A stretch of 64,000 nt of DNA from Prunella strophiata (Eukaryota; Chordata; Aves; Passeriformes; Prunellidae). Where the stretch lies: positions 68,356,830 to 68,420,829 of the forward strand of contig JAZBQD010000015.1 in NCBI GenBank assembly GCA_036583965.1, given 5' to 3'. Each line of letters opens with the position of its first letter. Within the stretch, counting starts at the first letter, position 1. Of the stretch, positions 36,840-48,420 are shown one piece after another. A program made the position numbers and the translations under genes. The notes under the pieces are model-generated. The model was not told where the DNA came from and did no database searches. It worked only from the letters and a program-made list of their open reading frames with translations.

Positions 36840-38212
36840 AAACCCCAGCTTTAACATATAAATAGAAATACCTTACATATGACTTATTATTTACAATATA
36901 TTAACAATTTAACATTTGGTGATGGGGAAATATTTTTTAAGGTCATGTTCCCTCCTCAAACAGTAAGATTTTGTGTTTCCTGCAAAATGGGAAGGCTGCA
37001 AAGTAGTATATGGTATATTGAATGGCATCTACAACATGAAGAAGGGAATTTTTGGCAGTTAAAATGATATTGCTTCAAATCTGTGGGCACTCTCAGACAG
37101 CTGGAGCAGGCAGCAATCAATCTTTGTTTAAACACACCCCTAAAGTTAATACTATTAATTAGGACAATTGGCTCTGGCTGAGATTACTAAGATCCTAAGC
37201 TCTTTCTGAGCAGCAAACACCAGTCAATATGAATTATGAAGCACTGAAGCAAGTTTGTTTGCTGGTAGACTGTTTAATAAATGAGTCAATAGCTCATGCA
37301 TTTAAAATCATGTTGTCTTTGTCATAATAAGTCACAGCCTCAAATACAGTGCACCACAGCAGCATAAGCTGAAAGCACACATATGTGGCCAAGTGTAAGA
37401 AAAGAAAATGCTACAAGGGAGAAGAGAAAGTTTCACTGGACATTCAGGGTGCTTTACAAATTCTAGTAGAAGGAATCCCCACTGATAGAAAAACAAACAG
37501 GTAGGTAAAGGAAATTATGCATGAAATCTTTTCCAGTTTCACCAGGCAAATAGTACTGTTGCCTCTGAAAAAGCAAGTTGTGTTTTCTTAATATAATATA
37601 TGCTCCACCTTCAAGCCTAAACTGGAATTTCTACATTTAAGTCATGTCCTTGTATCACTTGTGTGTCCCAAGGACAGTGCTCCTGAATGTTTTCAGCTGT
37701 ATATTGTGCACAAACTTATTAAACTAATTAGTGGCTCTACTTCATCCAGTTTCTTCCAAAATTATATAAAAAATGCTTCCAGACTGGAACCCTGTTGCCT
37801 CTAGCTCTGAGGAGCTTTCAGATGAAAACCCTAATTCTTGGTATAAAAAGCCTCTCAAACATGTCTGTTGTCCACTGTGCTGAATGTGGGTCAAGAGGAA
37901 CTTTGTAATCACAGAGCTTCTGATACTGAATGCAGAGTTTGGAAAAACACCATGCAACTTCAAGTACATTACAAAGGAAAATACAGAATCATATAAGACC
38001 CTCAGCACCTGATAGTGAGACCTTTTAATCTCTATGTATGGGTTTCTGGAGTTTATACATCACAGCACACAGTGAAAGCTCCACAAATTATCTGGAAAAT
38101 TATGAGTTGCAATTGAGAAATGTCTTAGAAATGGGATATTCTAGAGAAACCATTTTTTTTCTGTATCACAATGATTTAAAAGGCTATCACTTAGAGGTAA
38201 GATCTTTTATGT

Positions 38213-38285
38213 AAAAAAAAAAAAAAAAGAATGCTACTTAAAAAATAAGATGATCTCCTAATTTTTTTTTTATTTTTTTTTTTTT
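38213..38285. repeat. A-tract and T-rich tract pair
   Basis: 16 A at 38213-38228, then after ~33 bases a T-rich run at 38262-38285. Being A then T, the two could pair into an imperfect hairpin, but this is expected from homopolymers and means little. Confidence 0.8.
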
Positions 38286-40582
38286 GTTAAAAAAATATAT
38301 AAAATAATGTAGAAAACCTGCTTGTTCCATCTGAATAGAAAAGAGGAAAAAAACTCTAATTGGAAAAAGAAGAGAGAAGGATATTTCAGAGAAACCAGTT
38401 TAGAGGAAGTGCTGAATCTTTGTTCTCAAGTACTTTGTAGGCGAGAATATCAGGTGCCTGTTTCCTAATATTAGCTAGAAAATATTACATAATAAAATCT
38501 AACAACAGTGCCATTTACTGGCATGGTCTCCCTTGTGGGTAGCATATAGGCTTCTTTTTATCTCTTCATTTTTGCTTAATTCAACCCTAAAATCTCTTAG
38601 ATCAAGTACGTCACACAGGCAGTGATTATTTATAGTATCACTGTTGCTCTTTTTTGAATTGCCTTTGCTCTCTGTAGTGAAAAAATGGTCATGTTTATCT
38701 GAGCTCACTTACTTATTTACCTCTTCATTATTTTCACTTCTAGCACTTCTAATTGTTCTTGAAATGTCTAATGTTGATTATTCTGAAGCATAACCTCCTG
38801 TACTCATTTAAAAACAACTGGTTCTGATGCCTTGTGTTCTTTTATTGGCTGTGTTACGAAATCATAGGGATTAAAAGGAAAAAAAAAAAAGGTAAAAACC
38901 AGTTTATATAAACAGCTTGATATTTTTAGAGCACGGGGTCAAGCAGATCAGCTTTTAATTAGAAACAGATTAAACTTTGATCACTCCTGCAGAGCTCTAC
39001 AGCATTGACTGAAGGTAATCCCCACAAGCTTTGGAGTGAGCGTAGTTGAGATGTCTTGCCAGTGACTTTGCATTTAAAAACTGAAGGTCAGAAAGTCAAA
39101 GCAGCATGCGAAAGCTGGGAAGATTCTAAATCCTACTGAGGCATTGACACAAATGATGTGCTGCTGGGGAACACAAAAGCAGAGCAGTCCAAACTACAAA
39201 TCAAGTGCTAAAGTGCTCCTAAGTTCTCAAGTTCGTTGATTTATGGTAATGTATGAATATCTCTTTTTCAGCAAAACTTTTATAAAAATAGATAATATTA
39301 TATCTCATATCTGAGAAAGAGAAATAATAATTTTTGTTTCTGAAGGTATTGGCCACAGAAGTTAATGGTAACTTCAAAATGCAATGGAAAGACTCATGGG
39401 ATTTGAGTAACAGTGTATAACTATGGAGCTGTTTATGGCATTTCTACAATGATCAACTTATTTAGATTGCTACATCCCAAATGTTTCAACATTCTCTGTG
39501 CTCATGTAGATGTGCATCTCTTAATATTGTTGACTATTGTGAAATCTCACCAAATTTCTCCTCAAATCAATGCAGCCCCATGAGCAAGTCAGCAGACATA
39601 GATTCTCTATTCAGCTCTGGCAAATAATTTGAAAACCCTTTTTGTCTTACTTTATTCATACTTTTAGAGGAGTACTTTGTCCTATAGGAGTACCATAGGT
39701 ATTTAACTCATCAGAATAATCTTATTTCTTGCTGGTATAAGTTACAAGGACTTATTTGGCTCTAAATTAAGGGCATAATTATTGGAAAGATCAAACTGGC
39801 AGAGGCACTGGTGACTGCTGTAACTCTGGACATCTGCAGGAGAGACAGTCAGAAATACAGTCGAGGAAGCACTAACCTTATGGAAAGGTTACCTTTTCAC
39901 TTACCTCTTCAGACTGCACTGCATTCAAGTATTTGAGATTAAAAGAAATTGCTTTTGGAAGCAGCAAAATTTTTTATTAATTAATCAAAGGTGTGTCTTG
40001 TCAAAGGTGCAATGAGATTCAGTAAGGGTACTTGACAAACTCTGTGTTTGTCAAGAACATCCTAAGAAGACTAGTTCGGTTTTCAACTTTTTTCAATTTA
40101 GTATTGATCTTTTATGTCTCATTTTTTCCATGCTAAATTGGAGTGAATTTAATTTATTTTTTTTTTTTATTGTGGGGTTGTTTTCCTATTTTGTTTTGTT
40201 TTGTTTTTCACTCTCAGGGTATCAATCTGGGAATGCATAATATATGAGTTAGTGTATTTACATGTGGGAAAGCTTTTTTGTCAAAAATGTGAAAATTAAG
40301 ACATTGATTTCTATGAAAAACTTTTCTGAAGGTACAAATAAATATAAGGTTTACAGTTTAAATTTTAAGCATAATGTTCATATTTTCCTAAGTGATTTGA
40401 TTGAATGCAGTAAAAATTCATATTGAACCAAATAGAAACTAAACATCTTGGACTTCAAGGAAGCCAGACAGCCTTATTAATAAAAACTTTATTTTCTAGG
40501 ATTCCTTAAACCTAATTTTTCAGGACAAGTTGAGCGAGCTTAAGCAGAGTAAATGCACTGAGCTCCAGCTTAGTTTTTCAGT

Positions 40583-40607
40583 ACGTTATACAAAACGTGT
40601 ATAACGT
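40583..40607. repeat. Perfect 9-bp inverted repeat with ACGT cores
   Basis: ACGTTATAC, spacer AAAACGT, GTATAACGT. Each arm carries an ACGT and the spacer has a third, so there are three ACGT tetramers in 25 bases. This could be a paired transcription-factor site; no specific factor is claimed. Confidence 0.7.
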
Positions 40608-40806
40608 TTGGATGGGTAGATGGATGAGCTGGGTTTTTTCACTCTTTTGCAGCTCTAGGTTGCCTCTAGTCTCCTGCTGAATCTGGTGTGCATCGACTGG
40701 CTCTTCGTGCTTCACGTTTGTGTTTTAACAGGCTTTGCTGGCCCTAAGGCTTTGCCCCACGGCAGCACCAAGCCTTGAGCAAGCCAAGTGTGGCGGCAGG
40801 CGACTG

Positions 40807-40820
40807 TCACTAGAGGGCGA
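40807..40820 (+). promoter_or_regulatory. Candidate CTCF-binding core motif
   Basis: TCACTAGAGGGCGA matches 12 of 14 positions of CCASYAGRKGGCRS, with the central ACTAGAGGGCG block intact. It lies inside the CpG cluster, which raises its plausibility, since methylation-sensitive CTCF sites often retain CpG. Still motif evidence only. Confidence 0.45.
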
Positions 40821-40915
40821 TGCACATCCAGAGTTTTAGGAATTCTTGTCCATCCAAAGGAGCAGACAGGTAGCACTTGCCGGTTGCGGTTGATCCAACA
40901 CAACTTGCCGCTGTT

Positions 40916-43900
40916 GTGGCTCTGAACTTTCTGATTAGTTGTTAGATATGTATGATAATGCTGATAAGAAAATATAAGAATGTGGGAAATGTCTGGGAGA
41001 TCTCTGCATGGAGTTTTACTGAAGATGTTGTGTCATTTTTATGTGTGCTTTTCTTGATGAGCTTTGCTTGAATATTTCTTTTCCTGTGGCACCTCCTGGC
41101 TTTTGTCATTTTTTTTTCTTCAAGGAATTACTTTATTTACTAATTACTTTAACTTATTGAAACATAAATGGGTTGATATTTTTAATTACATAAGTTCATA
41201 CTTTCTTCCATGAACTCAGTAAACAACTTTTGCACATGTCTGACCCAGCTGGTAATGTGCAGTGGGTGGGTAAGGCAATAGCTCATGCTAATTGTAATGA
41301 TCCATACAGGTAATTATTGATACTTAATTGCTATGAACACTTTACAGCAAAAGCTGTTATATCAGAATAACGTGAAGTACAGTGCTATGTAACAAAACAA
41401 GCACACAGATAGATAAGTACCAAAACCCCAGCACTTTTTAGTCATTTTCTGTCACAATTTAAAGAGAATATTTGCTCTTTTGAGCAGACCTTCAGCAGCA
41501 GCATGAACATGCCCTGTGCAACCCCACGTTACAAGGACACACAAGCCAACTGTGAAAGGAGCTGGGCTGGACAAGATAAGAGCCCCTGACAAGCCATTTT
41601 TGGAACATTTAATGTAATTTCCTATGGCTGGGATGAGCCTGGCTTCTAGTAAGGCTTAGGCACTTGTCTACTATTAATTTTATTATGAGAAAAAAATTGT
41701 CATACTGCAAAGGTAGAAATGTTGGAACTCGGGTTTCCACAGCTACAGTCTTTTTCTCATTTTTAGGTTAAACTCCTCAGAAGTTAGGGAGGTATCTGAG
41801 TTGGAAATGGTACCCAGCTATCTCAGAGCTTTTGTCACCATTTGAGAATTAAGAGAACACTGTTATCACAGGATCCATCAGGAAGTTAGGCAAGGGTTTT
41901 ATTTTTTGTGTTGCCCATTATCTTAACCAAGGAACTGAAAGGATAAGCCTGCCAAATGCCCACTTGAGAAAACATACTTTTCTACCCTCCAGTTCCCCTA
42001 AATGGAATGGAGAATCTGCTCCTTTCTAATCTTTAGGGCTTTCCAAGAAAATTTATTTTCATGTCAGTATTAAGAGTCATTTTTGAAACCTTCTAAATCA
42101 GAAAAACAGCAGTGACAATTTCACAGTTGTTATCCAAGAAAGATGAGGTTGGATATGTGGGTTTGCTGGTATTTTCTCCCTAAGGTACTGCATCACTAGC
42201 CAAGAGATTTGGTGACATTTTGCTGACTGGTGCAGTGGGATTCCCAAAGCTCAGATCTTGGTATCCTGCCTTACACTGGGCTACTCTGGGATGTACCATC
42301 ACTGTGGGGTATTAGAGAGAAAATACTGGGTTTTTCTCTACCTTTTTTCTTTTTGAATATGTTATTTTCTAAAGACTCAGCTTGGCTAGAGAGGCATGTT
42401 TGGGAAAAAACCACTTCCAGTATTGTCAGAAGAGATATGTTTCTTTTTGGAACACACGTGAAATGGGCATTTATCCAGTGAACTTCATGCATAACTATTT
42501 CACAATAGTTATTTCACAACAGTTGGTGAGGCACAACCATGTCAAGATGTATCACAGGTCATGTCCCTGCTCACCAGTTACTTCTTCCTGGTCCCCACAC
42601 AGGAGTGTTTGAGATGAGAGAAAGCTGTTCCCCCTGGGCAAGTGCTTTTAATTTCATTAGCTCTAATACAAAATAGATTGTGCTTCTTTTTGGTAGGGCC
42701 CAGATTCTTCCCCCTTCCAAGGGCATAATATTTTGCATGTCCTGTTGTGTACCCACACACAAGCTGGGAGATGTCAGGCCTCTTCCTTTCCACATAAATA
42801 ACAATAAATGCCAGAAGATGTTTGCTTCCTACTTTCTCTTCTTCAACCCTCTCAATAGGGAGTCCCTGCTTTACAGCAATTGTATCCTGTTTCCATGAGG
42901 TTTGTGGTACACGAAGCAGTCAGGTGATGACCTTGAATCAGAGCACATGTCATAGCACCATGTATTTGTTTTCAGTGCTATTTAATATTTGCTGTTTACC
43001 CTAAGATAACAAGCTGGCTTTTCTTATGGTAGTTTTCTTTTATAAGCTGGTCTGTAAGAAGTTCCAATTAAATCTGATCTGATGCAAAGAAGTAAGCTAA
43101 ACCATGGAGAGGTTGCAGATGAAGTGAATTAATTTTTGGTGCCAAAAGGAACTTTGACAGGATCCACATACCAAATTTTCTTGTACCCTCATGGCTTGAA
43201 GGGAGAAAAATAGGTTTTTGGTGTTTGACTAAGATTTGTCTTTGAAGAACCAGCCTCAGAGATCAGAGTCACCTTGATTTGCTCTTGCAATGTGAATTCT
43301 GAGGAGACTATCATCTAATGGTGTAGTCGCTGAACACCTGGGCAAAACTTAACCAAGGAAGAGAAAAAGTAGGAACTACTCATGGTGTGCAGTGTTTTGG
43401 TACTTGGCTTTGAGTGTCCTGATCTGGGCTAAGGTTCAAGACCTGAATTCTCAGATACCTTTTTTTACCCCTGTCAGGAGTGCATGCATGACATAGCTGA
43501 TTACATTTTCCCCTGAGCCTGGATTTGGGATGAAGTGGTATATGCTGACTATTTCCACAGCTTGTGGTCATATTCACATTTGGCAACAGAGAAATAAACT
43601 GAGGCTGAAAAAATAACTATTGAGGACAAATCTCTGATTTGTATAGCTGAAACTGTGGCAGAAAGTCTTTGCTTAAGGTTAGGGGTTTTGACAATTATTG
43701 ATCTTCATTACTTAAATACTTCCTTAAATGCTTAAGGATCTTGGTGATTCTGTCAATGAAGTTTTATCTGGCTTGGTTATTGGTGGATTTTTGTTACCCT
43801 CAGCATAGCAATTTTTGTCTACTTAAGATCCTCTCAAACAGAGGCTTTTAAGTCCTAGTCCTCAGATCTTATTCAACTATATTTGATTTGAACTAATTTC

Positions 43901-46900
43901 CCATCAAGTAAGTCCTCTTCTGCTAAGAAAATAAAATCCGGGGAAAGTGACTTCCCTCAATACCCTCTATAATGTTATAATTGTCATTAATCTGTAAACA
44001 TCATAACAAACCCACATCACAGTGGCTAAAACATTTCAACAGAAGCAGTGGCATTCCATTATTAGAAACATGAGCTACTACAGTGTAGGTCAGGTCAGTC
44101 TGTTCTTCAGTTTCAATTTTCTTACCCAAAAATAGCTAATTCTTCTGGTCATTAGGGTACTTGCACAAATGTAGAAGGAATGATTTTAAATTCTTCTACA
44201 ATGGACATAGTTAAGTATCAAACTTATATTTGCATTTTCACAGAAAGGTATCTTTGGGACTTTGAAGGCAAGTCAAATGAAAATCAAAAAAGAGTGTCAC
44301 ATCCATGTCTAGAATTATAAATCCTTACCAAAAAAATTCTTCATAAAAAACCATTTAGTTATCTGACTTAAGGGAAAAAAAAAAAAAATTGACCAAAAGT
44401 TCTTGTGAGCACTGTGAACTGAAGCACCTACTTCCATGAGTTTCAATGTATTTTGATATTTTTCAATTCCATTATTAGAACCATTAAAATATCCAGTTTA
44501 CATTAAAATTAAACAATCCCTATCCATTTTTCTTCTGCTCTGGTACATGAACAAAGAACTATATTTGGGAAGCATTTATTGGCATCTATGTCAGGAATTT
44601 GGATTAGTGGTATGTTTCAAGAACTACCTTTATTCCTTGAGTACTTTGAGTAGTTGGCATTTTCATGATGCCTTATGACAGCGCATTACCTTACTGACCT
44701 CTTTTGGCACAACGCACCGCCATGCCTTAATTACTTTTAATCTCTTTTTAATGTCATTAGTGCAACTAGCACATTTTCTACTGCCAGTGGAAATGACCAG
44801 TGATAATCTTAAAATAGGGTGGCCTGACTGTGCCTGCTGCCTTCTTTTATCATCCATTCTATTTTGTGGAGCTCTAAAAACTGGGACAGGTAAGTGTCAA
44901 AAAACCTGTCTGCCAGCTGGCTCAGGAAAAGTCAAGTTGCTCATCACAACTACAAAGAGTGAAATTAGCTGTGCCTTGGGAAATGTCCCCTGCTCTGTGT
45001 GTGGTTCATTTTGCAGCTGCACTCTCCAGAGGCAGGGAATGGTCCTATGTGCATGAGGCAGATGAAGGGTTTTTGTTTCACTGTATAAGTGCTTTAATTT
45101 CTTTTCATTTAAAGCTAAGACATAACAAGATTTGCCAATCTCTAGAGGAAATAAAAAAGTAGTTAATACTTTTCTGTCATTCCAACTTGCTACTTTCAGA
45201 TATTTACTAGTGTATGAGAGCAGGCTCATTTTGACCAAACCCATATAATTTCTTTTAAAGAATATGCTTGTACACCTCAGTGAAAGGTGCTTCCTTGTAT
45301 TTTTTTTTAATAGCATCTGCTGTTTTCTTGTGGTTTTGGGTTGGTATATGCTTTATTTCTCTCTTTAAACTGCATCTTTACAAGAATGACAGAGCTGAGA
45401 TGGTTTGGAGCATCACCAAATCACATCATAGAAAACCTCAGGATCAATATTCTAATTATGACCTCTCAAGAGGAGGTGGCCAAAATACACTCTGCCATCA
45501 CCTTTATTGGTTTGGTAACTGAAGGTTGATGGTACAGCAATTTTGTTTCATTAGACTAAAAATAACAAAGAGAAACAATCATCTCAGAGCAATTTACTTT
45601 TGAACAGAAAGACTTCTATCACTTCTGAGATGCCTGCTGCATGTCTAAACTTTTAAGATACTTCGGTTTCTTTCCTTATGGTAAGATTGCCTTATAGGGA
45701 GGGACTGGGTCAAATTATACCCTGCTCTACCCACGTGTCTCTGTCTTTTTCAGTGATAGGCTTTGGTTCAAAGTGATCCTAGATAAAGGGTAACACAAAC
45801 TGAAGAGGAGAAAGTGTGGAAATGCCTCAGTGGGAGACCGTGTACTGGGGAAGGAATTGTGTTGCCTGCTTCAGTTCTGTGGACTTCTCTGAAAGGGAAG
45901 AATCAAAAATCCAGCTTTGGTGTCTCAAGCACTGGCAACGATATCACCCTCTCTCTTCCCTCTGCTGCCCCCCTTATCCAGTTTACACATGCATTCATTT
46001 ATGATGGCACATAACAGCAAGAAAAAAAGCTGTGAAAATGAGATCCTTTTATAAAATGAAACTAGTAAATTAATCTCCTCTAGAAATCCAAAGCATGATG
46101 TAATGTTGATCACTTTGTTGTCCTATGAAAAGATGTCTTTGTTCTTCACATCACTCTGGAAGCCAAAGGTTAAAGGCTGAATTCTTGGTATGTTTCTTCT
46201 CAGGCTGAATCTTACCCAAGAGATCAACTAGATCCAAAACTGGATGAGCTCAGCTTGGGAATATGTGAGAAAAAACATGAGATAAATGATTCTTAGGAGA
46301 AGTATGAAAGATTCTTTTTAGCATCTATTATATGTTATCCCACTTCTTGCCAAATGTTCCCTGAGTACAATATAAGTCCTGGGTCTTTGAAGTTCTTTGT
46401 ATATTACCTTGTTTATTAGACCAAACAGCCTTTTTTTGTTTTGGTTTGGTTTTTTTTGTTTGTTTGTTTTGGGGTTGTTTCTTTGTTTTTTGCTGTTGTT
46501 TCTGACAGGAGTGGCACCTGTGCCACTGAAATATGTTATAAATTGCTGCTTTACTATTCACTGAAAGGAAGACATAATGATGGGAGTTAGTCACCATTAC
46601 TTGATTTCTGTTATCTTTGGGCTTCAGTGTCACACTCAGCCTTTCTAGAAGACACTGTATTTGTGTCTAGGTAAATGATCTGCAGGTAAGTAAAAATCTA
46701 AGATTCAAATATAGAACTCAGCTAATATTTTAACCTCAATAATCTGCCTGTACTGTGTATGTCTTTAAGGCCAATCTTTATTTCAGGTAATAGTGAAATT
46801 TGAATGTGGAACTTTGCATCATAGCGTTTATTAGTAACTCTTCTTGTATTAATAATTGTATTACTATTATTGCATCTTTATTTGTACTGTTGTGGAGTCT

Positions 46901-46960
46901 CAGCCTTGGACCAAAATAATAAATCTGCCTCATCCTTTGAAAACATTTTAGTGTATTTGA
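40916..46960. other. No gene seen; unassigned DNA
   Basis: About 6 kb without a recognised exon, RNA gene or mobile element. It includes an A-tract (44375-44388) and a GTTT-rich patch (46433-46500). Open frames up to 139 codons (44897-45316, minus) have no domain signature and overlap frames on the other strand. Confidence 0.55.
46433..46500. repeat. GTTT/GGTTT-rich simple repeat
   Basis: T-rich run with regularly spaced G (TTTGTTTTGGTTTGG, TTTGTTTGTTTGTTTT). On the minus strand it reads as a Lys/Gln-rich frame, a composition artefact. Confidence 0.85.
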
Positions 46961-47010
46961 TTAGATGATGTTTAAGGCCCCTTCCAAGGCTAACCATTCT
47001 ATTATTTCTG
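46961..47010 (+). mobile_element. CR1 LINE terminal stub
   Basis: Only the last ~50 bases of a CR1 3' end: GATGATGTTTAAGGCCCCTT, CCAAGGCTAACCATTCTATT and ATTTCT. CR1 copies this short are products of very early arrest of reverse transcription. It lies about 0.9 kb from another CR1 on the opposite strand. Confidence 0.7.
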
Positions 47011-47920
47011 GAAGTGGTCCTTGGGGTAACCCTGTAATGAAGGCACTCTAATTTTCTGCCCATATGGCTTTCTGTCATGAAATAAAAATAAAAGCTCTTG
47101 TAGAATGTTCAAAATGCATTTAGGGAAAGGTCTTTCACTATCTTATAAATAGGACACTTGCCAACTGCATCCACCAACAGCTGCTCTGAACTGTTTATAC
47201 AGCATTTTCTGAAAATGGTGTATTAGGTTATGTAGGACTATGCATTCTTATCCAAATTCTGTTTTTCAGAGCCAAAGTAAATGGTGAAATTCAGAGTACT
47301 ATTAGCAAATAGAGTAGTACTCCATTAACTAGTTATCTAGCCCCTTTGTATTAAGCCTAGAGTTGGAATTCAATGAAGAATTGTAATTAAAAGGACAGTT
47401 TGGAAGAGGTAATGGCTTTATATATTTGGAGATTTTCCTTTGCCATGTGAAATTGTACATTATGAGCAGCTTACCTGCATTGAAGCAGCTGCCCACATTG
47501 GAAAGAAACTGTGAAATGGTGTTTCTTGATGGAGTTGGCCCCTTTCCAGGCAAAAGTGAGTTTGTGCATGTATTTTAAAAAACATGTTTGTATATTATAT
47601 TTATAGGGCCTCAGCTGTCACTTCACTCCTAAAGGTTAATTGTGAAAAGTTTAGCTGAATTGAATCTGTCTGGAAGTTCATTATTTAGCAAGTCCAGGGT
47701 GCTATTGTCATCTGTACCTGAACCAAATGCTTATGTGCTTGATTCTCATGAGCTTTTGAAAACTGAATCTCTAGCAAAGTTCATAGTCTCACTTTCTCCT
47801 AATGAGAGCAAGAGAATACAAAGCACTCTGGGAACAGAAGGCATTCAGTGCATTTTCTGGAGTGTTCAAATAACAAATAATTATTCAGGGCAGTGGTAAG
47901 GCAAGGGCTTTTAGTTAGCA
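47011..47920. other. No gene seen between two CR1 pieces
   Basis: About 900 bases, AT-rich, no recognised feature. Short frames on both strands have no motif. Confidence 0.5.
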
Positions 47921-48420
47921 CATAGAACAGAATTGTACAATGGTTTGGGTTGGAAGAGACTCTAAAGATCATCTCCAAACACCCCCATGTCATGGGCAGG
48001 GACACCTCCCGTTAGAAAAGGTTGCTCAAAGACCAACTTAACCCTGAATATTTGCAGGGATTGGGTACCCACAATTTCTCTGGGCAACCTGTTCCAGTGC
48101 CTTACCACCCTCACAGTACTCGCATTAAAGAATTGCTTCCTAATATCTAATCTAAATCTGACCTCTTTCCATTTAAAGCCTTTTCCCCTTGTTCTACCAC
48201 TACATGCCTTTGTGAAGTCTCTTTCCAGCTTTCTTGTCCTCCCTTTAAGTACTAGAAGGTCCTCTGATAAGGTCTCCCTGGAGCCCTCTTTTTTTCTAGG
48301 CTGAAGAGCCCAAACTTTTCAGTCTATCTACATAGGTCAGAGGTGCTCCAGCCCTCTGACCATTTTTGTGGCTCTCCTCTGGACCAGCTCCAGCAGATCC
48401 ATGTCCTTTCTAAGTTGGTA
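47921..48420 (-). mobile_element. CR1 LINE 3'-end fragment
   Basis: Minus-strand CR1. The element's 3' end is at 47921 (CATAGAACAGAATTGTACAA then TGGTTTGGGTTGGAAGAGAC) and sequence extends 500 bases into the 3' untranslated region: GGCAACCTGTTCCAGTGCCT, GCTTCCTAATATCTAATCTA, GGTGCTCCAGCCCTCTGACC, GTGGCTCTCCTCTGGACCAG. It is the best-preserved CR1 3' end of the window. Truncated before the coding region. Confidence 0.92.

Larger units (their letters stand above)
36355..40529. other. No gene seen; unassigned AT-rich DNA
   Basis: About 4.2 kb holding only simple repeats that I can name: a TA microsatellite (36797-36837), an A-tract (38213-38228), a T-rich patch (38262-38285) and an A-tract (38879-38890). 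No exon or mobile element recognised. Confidence 0.55.
40530..40915. promoter_or_regulatory. Local CpG cluster, candidate regulatory element
   Basis: I count about fourteen CpG dinucleotides in under 400 bases (for example GCGAGC, ACGTTATAC, CATCGACT, CACGGC, GGCGGCAGGCGAC, GGGCGATG, GCCGGTTGCGG, GCCGCTG), whereas neighbouring kilobases hold very few. Unusual CpG retention in a CpG-depleted genome suggests an unmethylated regulatory element, a recent insertion, or an orphan CpG-rich promoter. It contains the 9-bp inverted repeat at 40583-40607 and the CTCF-like motif at 40807-40820. It is too small and not GC-rich enough to be a classical CpG island. No coding exon is apparent; a 63-codon minus-strand frame (40712-40903) crosses it and is unrecognised. 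Confidence 0.4.
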
